Assembly (NCBI GenBank): GCA_022340865.1
Contig: JAJDNC010000032.1
Coordinates: forward strand, 1 to 64,000
DNA: 64,000 nucleotides
Reading direction: 5' to 3'
Source: Gemmatimonadota bacterium
GTDB taxonomy: Bacteria > Gemmatimonadota > Gemmatimonadetes > Longimicrobiales > Gaopeijiaceae
Shown: one piece after another, positions 1 through 6,930 of the stretch
Layout of the letters: the number at the start of each line of letters is the position of its first letter
Position numbering within the stretch: position 1 is the stretch's first letter
Program-made: the position numbers and the translations under genes
Notes under the pieces: model-generated
What the model saw: only the letters and a program-made list of their open reading frames with translations
Databases searched by the model: none
Told to the model about the DNA's origin: nothing

Positions 1-480
1 GTTCTCCAGAAAGGAGCGCCAGTTCTGGGATGGCTGCCTGGACCGCGGCGGCCGATAGCGCCGAATGGTGGAATCGCTCACATCGATCCCGAGCTTATGC
101 AGCTCGGCCTGGATGCGCGGCGCGCCCCACGTCGGGTTCGAGCTCCACATGTGGCGAATCAGGAGCCGCACCGACGGGTCGATCCGCGTCCGTCCCCCTT
201 TGGGCCTGCTCTTCCAGCGCCAGTAGGCCCGAAATCCCCTGCGATGCCAGCCGACGACGGTGGCCGGTTGGACGAGAACGAGGGCCCGGCGCCAACCCGG
301 CCAGACACGCCGGAGCCATATCCAGAAGAGGCGGTCGCGGTCCTTCATGCGCACCGTCCCCTTCTGTCGCTGAAGGACCATCAGCTGCTGTCGGAGGGCC
401 ACGTTCTCGAGCGCCAAATTCCGCCGACTCCTGAGTCCCGATACGAGGGCCCATACCGCAATCCTGATCCAATCCCCCAT
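1..480 (-). CDS. Transposase/integrase, N-terminal part, cut by window edge
   Basis: Reading the minus strand from an ATG at 480 gives 160 codons open to the window edge. The protein contains ENVALRQQL, then RRALVLVQPATVVGWHR, RAYWRWKSR and NPTWGAPRIQAELHKLGIDV, followed by PSQNWRSFLEN. This is the N-terminal helix-turn-helix part of a widespread IS481/IS3-like DDE integrase-core transposase group; the catalytic core should lie beyond position 1. No stop or frameshift is seen in the visible part, so it may be intact. The neighbouring sequence to the right is a broken permease gene, which fits an insertion-prone site. The family assignment rests on recalled similarity; the exact IS family is uncertain. 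Confidence 0.75.
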   Translation of the reverse strand, partial: MGDWIRIAVWALVSGLRSRRNLALENVALRQQLMVLQRQKGTVRMKDRDRLFWIWLRRVWPGWRRALVLVQPATVVGWHRRGFRAYWRWKSRPKGGRTRIDPSVRLLIRHMWSSNPTWGAPRIQAELHKLGIDVSDSTIRRYRPPRSRQPSQNWRSFLEN

Positions 481-659
481 CGCCGCCCGCTTTCACCGAG
501 TCGTCAAGAACCCACTAATCTCGGGGCTGACGAGGTTTTCGCTACCCACAGCGGGTAACGCCGACCATCGCGGGCATCCGCGCCGGTCGCGACGAGGTGC
601 TCGACTGCGCCCTGCGGCTGGCGACGGCCGTCGCGCAGACGTGCACGCCCGGCCGCGCA

Positions 660-810
660 GGGTCGTAGCCGTTCGAGTCGTCGTCGCGTGCCCGGACCGC
701 ATCGCCGGCAACGGATCCAGCCGGTTCGCGCGCCGCGCCGGCCACCACACCGCCACGAGCGCCACCGCGCACAGCACGAGCGGCACGCTGACGAACACGA
801 GCGGATCCCG
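660..810 (-). pseudogene. ADOP-type (MacB-like) permease, 3' remnant
   Basis: The minus strand reads DPLVFVSVPLVLCAVALVAVW followed by WPARRANRLDPLPAMRSG. This is the last transmembrane helix plus the P-A-R-R-A-x-x-x-D-P tail that ends ADOP/MacB permeases (the intact one at 29574-32066 ends PARRAAALDPSDALREE). Here nothing of the rest of the gene is visible upstream, and the frame runs on past the expected stop, so this is a fragment broken at both ends. It probably marks an old deletion or insertion next to the transposase. Confidence 0.6.
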
Positions 811-1054
811 TCACGCTCCAATACTGGGCCGACAGGCACTGCGAGTGATGCTGCGGCCTTCCGGACAGCCATAACGACAGGCCGTCTTAGAGTCGGCTTG
901 GTTTTGGGACAGGATGCCTCCGGGAAGTGGACACATCTCCTGGGAGGATTGCCCATGGATCCATGTGGGAGCGGGTGCCCTCACGCTCCACCCGAATCGG
1001 GCCGCGAACGGTCGAATGTGGACCCAAGAAGTGGACCCACAGCGAGGATGGATA
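811..1054. other. Non-coding stretch between permease remnant and tRNA-Pro
   Basis: No convincing gene. The 8-base word aagtggac occurs twice in the same orientation (about 936 and 1030), the second time inside gaagtggacccac, close to gtggaccca. These look like decayed insertion-sequence ends but cannot be proven from the sequence alone. Confidence 0.3.
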
Positions 1055-1088
1055 AAGGCCCGACGCGAGATTCTCCGCGTCGGGCCTT
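1048..1088 (-). terminator. Rho-independent terminator of tRNA-Pro(GGG)
   Basis: A perfect 13-bp stem (1055-1067 with 1076-1088, aaggcccgacgcg) closes an 8-nt loop. On the minus strand it is followed by a short T-rich run. It begins 12 bases past the 3' end of the minus-strand tRNA-Pro gene. Confidence 0.7.
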
Positions 1089-1100
1089 GCTTCTTGCCAA

Positions 1101-1174
1101 TCGGGACGGCGGGATTCGAACCCGCGACCCCCTGAACCCCATTCAGGTGCGCTACCGGACTGCGCCACGTCCCG
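1101..1174 (-). tRNA. tRNA-Pro(GGG)
   Basis: Full cloverleaf on the minus strand: 7-bp acceptor CGGGACG/CGTCCCG, anticodon stem CCTGA/TCAGG with loop ATGGGGT (anticodon GGG), T-loop TTCGAAT, discriminator A. CCA is not encoded. It is the only tRNA gene here on the minus strand and lies apart from the array. Confidence 0.95.
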
Positions 1175-1744
1175 TGGTCATCAAACTTACCTGCTTTGGG
1201 GCGCGGGTCGAGAGGCAGGTGCCTCCGATCCCGGCCCAAGGCCGCCTTCGGCGGCGACAGGGCGGAGAACATAACCGCCGCCTTCGAGCCTGCTCAAGGT
1301 TCCGGCGGCCGTCTCCGGAGGTTTCAAGGAGATGTGCCGGTCGCCGTTCACGACGGGGGCATACCTTCTTTGCTACCAGTGCTTCCGACGTAAGGTCGCC
1401 CCGTCTGGCCGGCGCAGCTCGATACTTCTTGCCGGCAGCCGGCACTAAAGTCCCGCTGGATACCGGGGGCTTGTAGTGCCACCAGGCTCGGCGTCGTGCG
1501 GTCTTCGTTCACGTAGGTGTCGGTCCCCCATGCAGTTACCCATGCGGGAGGGTCGCCTGCTGGGTGCCGAGTCACTCTGACACGCCCGCAGCCACTTGGC
1601 CCCGCCCGCTACGGCGCGGTAGTTGCGACGTCGAATCACCGCTCCCGCCTGGGGGAGACAGATCTGCATCTACATGTGGGGCGTGTCGAGTCCTTTTGGG
1701 CTACCGCTCCCAGTCCCTGTCAGACCTTCGACGGAGGCGGTTCG
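1175..1744. other. 570-bp stretch without a recognisable gene
   Basis: No open frame here has both a ribosome-binding site and protein-like composition. A stable UUCG-type hairpin, gccgccttcggcggc, lies at 1241-1255. The promoter of the minus-strand tRNA-Pro should be at the left end and that of the lipoprotein gene at the right end, but neither is clear. Confidence 0.4.
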
Positions 1745-2467
1745 ATGTCGCGACGTCATACGGACTTCCCGACGGGCGCTTCGCGCTTGGTCGGTCTCAT
1801 GCTCGTGGCCGCCGTGAGCGCTTGCAGCAACTCACAGGTGACGGCTCCCAACCAGGCCCTCCCGAATGCGGTCGATCCGGTCAGGGAGTCGAACCTCGTC
1901 GTGGATCCGTTGGACACTCTCACCGTGACGCACACGTTCGACGAGCTCTCCCCGCACTGTCAGTTCGGTGACACCCTTCCAAACCCGTACGAGGGACTGA
2001 GCTTCGAGAGCACGCCGTATTACGGCGCGTGCCCGAGCCCCAACGGCACGGTGGCGCTCATTCCCTCGAATCCGACGACGATGGGGTTGCTCGAGGTCGT
2101 GATGGACCTCACGCAGCCGGCCGTGTCCGCCAGTGTGGACATCTACGACGTCGATCCGAACTCGGATGTCACTCTGAACGCGTACGACGGTTCCGGGAAT
2201 CTCGTGACCTCGACGTCCAGCTCCACGAAGAGTGCGTGGGTCACGCTGACCGTGACGGGCAACTTCCAGCGGTTGGGCATCGCAGCCGGCCAGGGGAACA
2301 CCTATATCGACAACCTGACCATCACTTCCGCTCCCGTCGTGACGAGTCACACACCGAATGGCGGCCCCACCACTCCCGAGGAGTGCAAGAACGGCGGCTG
2401 GGCGCAATTCGGGTTCAGGAACCAGGGCCAGTGCGTCAGCTTCGTGGAGACCGGAAAGAGAAGGTAG
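1745..2467 (+). CDS. Secreted lipoprotein, function unknown
   Basis: 240 residues. I chose the ATG at 1745 because ggagg sits 8 bases upstream and the protein then starts with a short basic region, a hydrophobic stretch and a lipobox ending VSAC, typical of a lipoprotein signal. The body is beta-rich (repeated T, V, D, S runs, for example ASVDIYDVDPNSDVTLNAYD) and resembles a jelly-roll surface domain. The C-terminus has ECKNGGW-FGF-NQGQCVSF, a two-cysteine motif that recurs at the ends of many secreted bacterial proteins. It stands alone between a non-coding stretch and the tRNA array. No enzymatic residues are recognised. Confidence 0.75.
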   Translation: MSRRHTDFPTGASRLVGLMLVAAVSACSNSQVTAPNQALPNAVDPVRESNLVVDPLDTLTVTHTFDELSPHCQFGDTLPNPYEGLSFESTPYYGACPSPNGTVALIPSNPTTMGLLEVVMDLTQPAVSASVDIYDVDPNSDVTLNAYDGSGNLVTSTSSSTKSAWVTLTVTGNFQRLGIAAGQGNTYIDNLTITSAPVVTSHTPNGGPTTPEECKNGGWAQFGFRNQGQCVSFVETGKRR

Positions 2468-2511
2468 AAAGGGTCCGCTCGGCGTTCTCCGCCTGCGGTT
2501 CCAGCCTCACG

Positions 2512-2550
2512 CCCGCGCCGGCCTCCCTCTTCCTGGGGTGCCGGCGCGGG
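2512..2550 (+). terminator. Possible terminator after lipoprotein gene
   Basis: An 11-bp stem (2512-2522 with 2540-2550, cccgcgccggc/gccggcgcggg) encloses a 17-nt loop, 45 bases after the stop. The following tctat is only weakly T-rich. Confidence 0.4.
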
Positions 2551-2632
2551 TCTATCCGGGCGGGAGGTCCGAAGCCCATTAAATGGATGTTTCTGCCCGG
2601 AATCACATGACGTTTTCGGGGCCCGCGCCGGG

Positions 2633-2662
2633 TTGACACTTCTCTCGCGGGCGGGGTATACT
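2633..2662 (+). promoter_or_regulatory. Strong sigma70-type promoter for the tRNA-fMet gene
   Basis: TTGACA at 2633-2638, an 18-bp spacer and TATACT at 2657-2662. Initiation about 7 bases later would give only a few leader bases before tRNA-fMet. This is the best promoter match in the window. Confidence 0.75.
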
Positions 2663-2672
2663 TGAGGCCTAC

Positions 2673-2746
<74 letters not shown>

Positions 2747-2755
2747 CTTGCCTTG

Positions 2756-2780
2756 AAGCGCCGCCACATTGGCGGCGTTT
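2756..2780 (+). terminator. Possible terminator after tRNA-fMet
   Basis: 8-bp stem cgccgcca/tggcggcg (2759-2766 with 2770-2777) with a 3-nt loop, flanked by aa before and ttt after, starting 10 bases past tRNA-fMet. Confidence 0.5.
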
Positions 2781-2807
2781 CCCACGTAGAGGTAGTCGGG
2801 AGGACAG

Positions 2808-2939
2808 ATGATCGCGCCGAGTCGGTCGTGCAGGCGAGCCGGGGTTGCCCTGGCAGCTGTGGACGCGTCGCGACTGCTGTTCTGGACCGTCGCGGATACG
2901 TGGAGCCCGCGGATGCGGGCGGGAGCGGAGAGCCTCTAG
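2808..2939 (+). CDS. Possible small protein of 43 residues
   Basis: ATG at 2808 is preceded by gggagg at a good distance, and the frame ends at TAG 2937-2939, just before a terminator-like hairpin. The peptide begins MIAPSRSCRRAGVALAAVDA and is moderately hydrophobic in the middle. It is not recognised. It could also be chance reading of a non-coding transcript lying between tRNA-fMet and tRNA-Phe. Confidence 0.3.
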   Translation: MIAPSRSCRRAGVALAAVDASRLLFWTVADTWSPRMRAGAESL

Positions 2940-2968
2940 CACCAGGCTTCTCCAGGCTGGTTTCCCGT

Positions 2969-2999
2969 CCGCGCCCCGAAAGGCCCGGGCGGTTTTTTT
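2969..2999 (+). terminator. GC hairpin with seven T residues before tRNA-Phe
   Basis: An imperfect G+C-rich hairpin (2969-2992, outer pairs CCGC/GCGG, inner CC-GAAA-GG) is followed by T7 at 2993-2999. It ends only 4 bases before tRNA-Phe, so it would stop an upstream transcript right at the start of the main array. Confidence 0.55.
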
Positions 3000-3003
3000 G
3001 TCC

Positions 3004-3076
3004 GGCCAGGTAGCTCAGTTGGTAGAGCACATGACTGAAAATCATGGTGTCGGCAGTTCGATTCTGCCCCTGGCCA
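3004..3076 (+). tRNA. tRNA-Phe(GAA)
   Basis: Acceptor GGCCAGG/CCTGGCC, anticodon loop CTGAAAA (GAA), T-loop TTCGATT, discriminator A. First tRNA after the T7 hairpin. Confidence 0.95.
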
Positions 3077-3108
3077 TGGCCCTCCGCGCCGCGGGGGTTG
3101 CTGATTAG

Positions 3109-3181
3109 AGGTCCGTAGCTCAACTGGTAGAGCACCGGTCTCCAAAACCGGGGGTTGGGGGTTCAAGTCCCTCCGGGCCTG
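3109..3181 (+). tRNA. tRNA-Trp(CCA)
   Basis: Acceptor AGGTCCG/CGGGCCT with one T-G pair, anticodon loop CTCCAAA (CCA), discriminator G as expected for tRNA-Trp. Confidence 0.95.
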
Positions 3182-3195
3182 TGGGGAGCCGAAAA

Positions 3196-3267
3196 GCCCC
3201 GATCGTCTAGCGGCTAGGACACCACTCTTTCAAGGTGGCGGCCGGGGTTCGATTCCCCGTCGGGGCA
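3196..3267 (+). tRNA. tRNA-Glu(TTC)
   Basis: Acceptor GCCCCGA/TCGGGGC, anticodon loop CTTTCAA (TTC), discriminator A. Confidence 0.95.
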
Positions 3268-3299
3268 TGGAGCGGTGCGATGGGTTGTTCAGTGGATGA

Positions 3300-3373
3300 G
3301 GGGCTGTAGCTCAGTTGGTTAGAGTGCCGGTCTGTCACACCGGAGGTCGCGAGTTCGAGTCTCGTCAGCCCCG
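3300..3373 (+). tRNA. tRNA-Asp(GTC)
   Basis: Acceptor GGGGCTG/CAGCCCC, anticodon loop CTGTCAC (GTC), discriminator G as expected for tRNA-Asp. Confidence 0.95.
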
Positions 3374-3444
3374 CTGGGCGGTTGTCGCAAGATGATTGAC
3401 AGGTGCAGGTTCGTTCCGCCGCATGCGGCGGAACCGGGGTGTGA

Positions 3445-3517
<73 letters not shown>

Positions 3518-3553
3518 CTGTCGGTCGGGCCTACGGGCCTGGAAGGGTAGCTG

Positions 3554-3637
<84 letters not shown>

Positions 3638-3709
3638 CTACAGCACCCGGTTCCCGTCGGGCCTGCCCGCCCGATGCCGGAGCCCGGCCGACATCTTCTC
3701 TGTTGGGTC

Positions 3710-3793
3710 GCCCACGTGCTGGAATTGGTAGACAGGCTGGTTTGAGGGACCAGTGCCGGAAACGGCGTACAGGTTCGAGTCCTGTCGTGGGCA
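3710..3793 (+). tRNA. tRNA-Leu(GAG)
   Basis: 84-nt class II tRNA. Acceptor GCCCACG/CGTGGGC, anticodon loop TTGAGGG (GAG), discriminator A. Confidence 0.95.
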
Positions 3794-3821
3794 CTTCCTG
3801 GCGGCCGGCCAGGTGGCGCAC

Positions 3822-3895
3822 GCGCCCGTAGCTCAATTGGATAGAGCGCTTGACTACGGATCAAGAGGTTGGGGGTTCAAGTCCTCCCGGGCGCA
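3822..3895 (+). tRNA. tRNA-Arg(ACG)
   Basis: Acceptor GCGCCCG/CGGGCGC, anticodon loop CTACGGA (ACG; A34 is normally deaminated to inosine by TadA), discriminator A. Confidence 0.95.
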
Positions 3896-3929
3896 TCGGC
3901 CGGATCCGCGGGTTCGGCGAGCAGGACGC

Positions 3930-4003
3930 GGGCGCGTAGCTCAGGTGGTTAGAGCGCTACGTTGACATCGTAGAGGTCAGAGGTTCGAGTCCTCTCGCGC
4001 CCA
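3930..4003 (+). tRNA. tRNA-Val(GAC)
   Basis: Acceptor GGGCGCG/CGCGCCC, anticodon loop TTGACAT (GAC), discriminator A. Confidence 0.95.
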
Positions 4004-4024
4004 TGGGGTTATCATGGAATAGAC

Positions 4025-4097
<73 letters not shown>

Positions 4098-4112
4098 CTT
4101 GGACAAGACCCA

Positions 4113-4185
4113 GCCACCTTAGCTCAGCTGGTAGAGCACGTCACTCGTAATGACGGGGTCGTCGGTTCGATTCCGACAGGTGGCT
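4113..4185 (+). tRNA. tRNA-Thr(CGT)
   Basis: Acceptor GCCACCT/AGGTGGC, anticodon loop CTCGTAA (CGT), discriminator T. The next three bases are CCA, so this may be the only gene in the array with an encoded CCA end, or the match is chance. Confidence 0.94.
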
Positions 4186-4189
4186 CCAT

Positions 4190-4262
4190 TGCCCCGTGGT
4201 GTAATTGGCAACACGTCTGACTCTGGATCAGAAGAGTCCAGGTTCGAGCCCTGGCGGGGCAA
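4190..4262 (+). tRNA. tRNA-Gln(CTG)
   Basis: Acceptor TGCCCCG/CGGGGCA, starting with the T-A pair usual for tRNA-Gln; anticodon loop CTCTGGA (CTG); discriminator A. Only four bases follow tRNA-Thr, so the two must be cut from one transcript. Confidence 0.94.
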
Positions 4263-4300
4263 CTCGGATGCGCCGATCTCGCGGTCGGTGCATCCGCTTT

Positions 4301-4386
4301 GGAGGGATGGCCGAGTGGCTTAAGGCGGCGCCCTGCTAAGGCGTTGGGTCGTAAGACCCGCGTGGGTTCGAATCCCACTCCCTCCG
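4301..4386 (+). tRNA. tRNA-Ser(GCT)
   Basis: 86-nt class II tRNA. Acceptor GGAGGGA/TCCCTCC, anticodon loop CTGCTAA (GCT), long variable arm, discriminator G. It is the first of four tRNA genes followed by a copy of their own 3' end. Confidence 0.95.
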
Positions 4387-4548
4387 TAAGACGAAGAGCA
4401 GCGTGTTTCTGGGATTCGAACACACACGAGCTCCGAAGGAGATCGTACAGTGGGTTCGGCTGAGCGGTCGGGAGGGTTGATGCGCGGTGCGCCCGAACGG
4501 GTGGCCGGCGAGGCAGCGAACGGAGTTCGCGCCATCCCACTCCCTTCG
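4387..4548 (+). repeat. 162-bp tRNA-tail unit after tRNA-Ser(GCT)
   Basis: The spacer ends with atcccactcccttcg (4534-4548), a one-mismatch copy of the tRNA 3' end atcccactccctccg (4372-4386), exactly 162 bases downstream. It also carries an inverted T-arm-like ATTCGAA near 4413, a direct gtgggttcg near 4450, and ccat just before the copied tail. A perfect 16-base palindrome, cgtttcagctgaaacg, follows at 4554-4569. Confidence 0.8.
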
Positions 4549-4600
4549 TTGCAGCGTTTCAGCTGAAACGGCGTGGTGCCGGCCACGGCGTAACGTCTCT

Positions 4601-4684
4601 GGACGGGTGGCCGAGTGGCTTAAGGCGCACGATTGGAAATCGTGTGGGTGAAAGCCCGCGTGGGTTCGAATCCCACCCCGTCCG
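4601..4684 (+). tRNA. tRNA-Ser(GGA)
   Basis: 84-nt class II tRNA. Acceptor GGACGGG/CCCGTCC, anticodon loop TTGGAAA (GGA), long variable arm, discriminator G. Confidence 0.95.
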
Positions 4685-4900
4685 TTTTGAAAGCAGAGAG
4701 GTCATCGATTCGAACCCACGGGGACTGCGAAGCAGGACCCAGAGTGGGTTTGAGCCGAGCGACAGAAGTGGGTGGGCGCGAAGCGCACCAAGGACGAGCG
4801 TTACGCGAGACGACCGAGCGAAGCGAGGTCCATCCCACCCCGTCCGTTTTGAAGGTTGCAGTCGGTTTCCGGGGTTCGAACCCACGGGGACTGCGAAGCA
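4670..4900 (+). repeat. 162-bp tRNA-tail unit after tRNA-Ser(GGA), with partial second unit
   Basis: The 22 bases at 4670-4691 (tRNA 3' end plus gttttgaa) recur exactly at 4832-4853, a period of 162. A second 26-base block at 4709-4734, beginning ttcgaacccac, recurs at 4875-4900. It reads as an inverted T-arm of this same tRNA. Just before the copied tail lie gcgagacgaccgagcgaagc and then ccat. The copied tail is exact for this tRNA and differs from the tail in the preceding unit. Confidence 0.85.
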
Positions 4901-4935
4901 CATCGCCGGCCCCGGTGCCGGCTACAGCGTAGGTG

Positions 4936-5009
4936 CGGGGCGTGGCTCAGTCCGGTAGAGCGCTGCGTTCGGGACGCAGAGGTCCCCGGTTCGAATCCGG
5001 GCGCCCCGA
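4936..5009 (+). tRNA. tRNA-Pro(CGG)
   Basis: Acceptor CGGGGCG/CGCCCCG, anticodon loop TTCGGGA (CGG), T-loop TTCGAAT, discriminator A. Confidence 0.95.
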
Positions 5010-5255
5010 TTGGGAGATCCGCGTATGCGGTCCGGGTGCGATGCGCTCGGATGAGAACCGGAGGTTCGAGCCGAGCGGCCTGGGGAGCATTCGAAGATCA
5101 GAAGTGGGAGTCCGCGAGACGAGCGAGGATGGCCGCAGGCCACCGCAGCTCCATCCGGGCGCCCCGATTGGGAGATCCGCGTATGCGGTCCGGGTGCGAT
5201 GCGCTCGGATGAGAACCGGAGGTTCGAGCCGAGCGGCCTGGGGAGCATTCGAAGA
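4995..5255 (+). repeat. 158-bp tRNA-tail unit after tRNA-Pro(CGG), 103-bp perfect repeat
   Basis: Positions 4995-5097 and 5153-5255 are identical over 103 bases. The block starts inside the T-arm of tRNA-Pro and includes its whole 3' end plus a spacer with ggttcgagccgagcgg. Between the copies lie gcgagacgagcgagg and ccat, as in the neighbouring units. Such identity means the duplication is recent or maintained. The whole 333-base gap to the next tRNA gene is taken up by this unit and its second copy; no gene is seen. Confidence 0.9.
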
Positions 5256-5343
5256 GCAGCAGGGCGATCGATTGGACCAGATCAAACCGTGGCTTTCGCC
5301 CGGATTGCTGCGGCACGCGACGGCAATCCGGGCTTCGTTGTCT

Positions 5344-5426
5344 GGAGCGGTGGCAGAATGGCTATTGCACACGCCTCGAAAGCGTGCGTCCGAGAGGACA
5401 TGGGGGTTCGAATCCCTCCCGCTCCG
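5344..5426 (+). tRNA. tRNA-Ser(CGA)
   Basis: 83-nt class II tRNA. Acceptor GGAGCGG/CCGCTCC, anticodon loop CTCGAAA (CGA), long variable arm, discriminator G. Last tRNA of the array. Confidence 0.95.
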
Positions 5427-5496
5427 TTCAGGAGATGACGGGCGGTCGCCGAGACGACCGGGGGGAGGAAGCTCCATCTCCCCCGCTCCGTCTGAA
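5412..5496 (+). repeat. 64-bp tRNA-tail unit after tRNA-Ser(CGA)
   Basis: The tRNA 3' end atccctcccgctccgt (5412-5427) recurs with small changes as atctcccccgctccgt at 5476-5491. The short spacer keeps gccgagacgaccg and ccat before the copied tail. This is the shortest of the four units. Confidence 0.7.
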
Positions 5497-5503
5497 CGCA
5501 CAT

Positions 5504-5545
5504 GACCCCTTCGGCTCTCCGGAGTCGGAGGGGTCGTTTCGTTTC
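5504..5545 (+). terminator. Terminator of the tRNA array
   Basis: Outer stem gacccct/aggggtc (5504-5510 with 5529-5535), continued inward by mostly paired bases, then gtttcgtttcg. It lies right after the last copied tRNA tail, so all four tail units would be inside the primary transcript. Confidence 0.7.
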
Positions 5546-5592
5546 GGGCTCCCTTTCCCCCATCTTCCGGCCTCACGTTTTCCGGACCGCCC

Positions 5593-6927
5593 GTGACCGA
5601 CCGCCTCTCGCAACGCCACATCGCCCTGTTCTGGGGGCCCCTGGCCGCCACGTGGCTCATGATGGCGGTGGAGCCGCCGTTCCTGGCGGCCCTCATCGCC
5701 CGGCACCCCGACGCCACGTTCAACCTCGCGGCGTACGGCGTGGCGTACGCGTTCGCCATCCTCACGGAAGCGCCGATCATCATGCTGATGAGCGCCGCCA
5801 ACGCGCTCGTCACCGACGGCCACCACTACCGGCGCCTGCGGAGCTTCGCGCGCTTCCTCAACGGCGGCGCCACGGCGCTCATCCTCCTGATCCTCGTCCC
5901 TCCGGTCTTCCATCTGGTGATGGTCCGGATCATCGCCCTGCCGGCGGAGGTGGCGCACCTCACGTACGGGGCGCTCTGGCTGCTCGTCCCCTGGCCGGGC
6001 GCCATCGGGTATCGGCGCTTCCACCAGGGCGTGCTGATCCACGTGGGAAAGACACGGCTGGTGGCGTACGGCACCGTCATCCGCGTGGTGGTGATGGGCG
6101 GCACCGCGATCCTGGCGTACCTGTTCCTGCCGATCCCCGGCGCCTGGGTGGGAGCCCTGGGGCTGTCGGCCGGGGTGGTCACGGAGTCCGCCGCCGTACG
6201 GATCATGGCCAACGCGACCGTTCACGACCTCCTGGTCCGGGCGGACGCCGACCCGAGCCCGGGGAGCGTCATCTCGTACCGCGAGATCATCTCGTTCTAC
6301 TATCCCCTGGTGCTGACCTCCCTCATCGGCCTCGCGGTCCAGCCCATGGCCACCTTCTTCCTGGGCCGCTCGGCCTATCCGGTGGAGTCCCTGGCGGTGT
6401 TCCCGGTGGTCCAGGCGCTGTCGTTCGCGTTCCGCGCGCCGGGGATGGCATACCAGGACACGGTCATTGCCATGATGGGCGAGCGCCATCGACATCTCCC
6501 GGAGCTCGGCCGCTTCACCCTGACGCTGGGCCTCGCCCTGTCCGCGTGCCTGTCCCTGGTGGCGTTCACGCCGCTCGTGCACGTGTGGTTCCGCCAGATC
6601 TCGGGCCTCACGCCGCAGCTCGCCGCTCTCGCCGTCGTCCCCGTGCGTGTGCTGGCTCCGCTCCCGGGTCTCACCGTGCTTCTCTCGCTCCAGCGCGGCA
6701 TCCTGGTGACGGTGCGCCGCACGCGACCCATCACGGTGGCCACCGCCATCGAGGTCGCCGGCATCGCCGTCACCTTCGTCACCCTGGGATGGGGTGTGGG
6801 CATGGTCGGCGCCACCGCCGCGTTCCTCGCGTTCGTGGTGGGGCGCTTCGGCGCGAACGTGTTCCTCACCTATCGCTGCCGCGGGGCGGTAGCGGCCACG
6901 GCCGCATCCACGCCCGCGGTGGCTTGA
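5593..6927 (+). CDS. ANK-like membrane transporter (MOP superfamily)
   Basis: 444 residues with GTG start, about twelve hydrophobic segments and no signal peptide. The N-terminal third has EAPIIMLMSAANALVTDG followed by YRRLRSF, which I recognise from bacterial relatives of progressive ankylosis (ANK) proteins in the MOP flippase superfamily. These export small anions such as pyrophosphate or citrate in animals; the bacterial substrate is not known. The gene stands alone, 47 bases past the tRNA-array terminator, and converges on thrB with only 3 bases between stops. A generic MATE or polysaccharide flippase is the alternative. Confidence 0.6.
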   Translation: MTDRLSQRHIALFWGPLAATWLMMAVEPPFLAALIARHPDATFNLAAYGVAYAFAILTEAPIIMLMSAANALVTDGHHYRRLRSFARFLNGGATALILLILVPPVFHLVMVRIIALPAEVAHLTYGALWLLVPWPGAIGYRRFHQGVLIHVGKTRLVAYGTVIRVVVMGGTAILAYLFLPIPGAWVGALGLSAGVVTESAAVRIMANATVHDLLVRADADPSPGSVISYREIISFYYPLVLTSLIGLAVQPMATFFLGRSAYPVESLAVFPVVQALSFAFRAPGMAYQDTVIAMMGERHRHLPELGRFTLTLGLALSACLSLVAFTPLVHVWFRQISGLTPQLAALAVVPVRVLAPLPGLTVLLSLQRGILVTVRRTRPITVATAIEVAGIAVTFVTLGWGVGMVGATAAFLAFVVGRFGANVFLTYRCRGAVAATAASTPAVA

Positions 6928-6930
6928 AAG

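Noticed and set aside
930..1050. Inverted terminal repeats of an IS element
   Set aside because: The aagtggac copies are in the same direction and too short; no target duplication could be placed.
4387..5500. Extra partial tRNA genes suggested by the copied tails and T-arm words
   Set aside because: No acceptor 5' half, D-arm or anticodon arm is present, so these are repeats and not tRNA genes.
4387..5500. CRISPR-like array
   Set aside because: Units differ in sequence, lengths are 64-162 bases and the shared parts are tRNA tails, not constant repeats with unique spacers.
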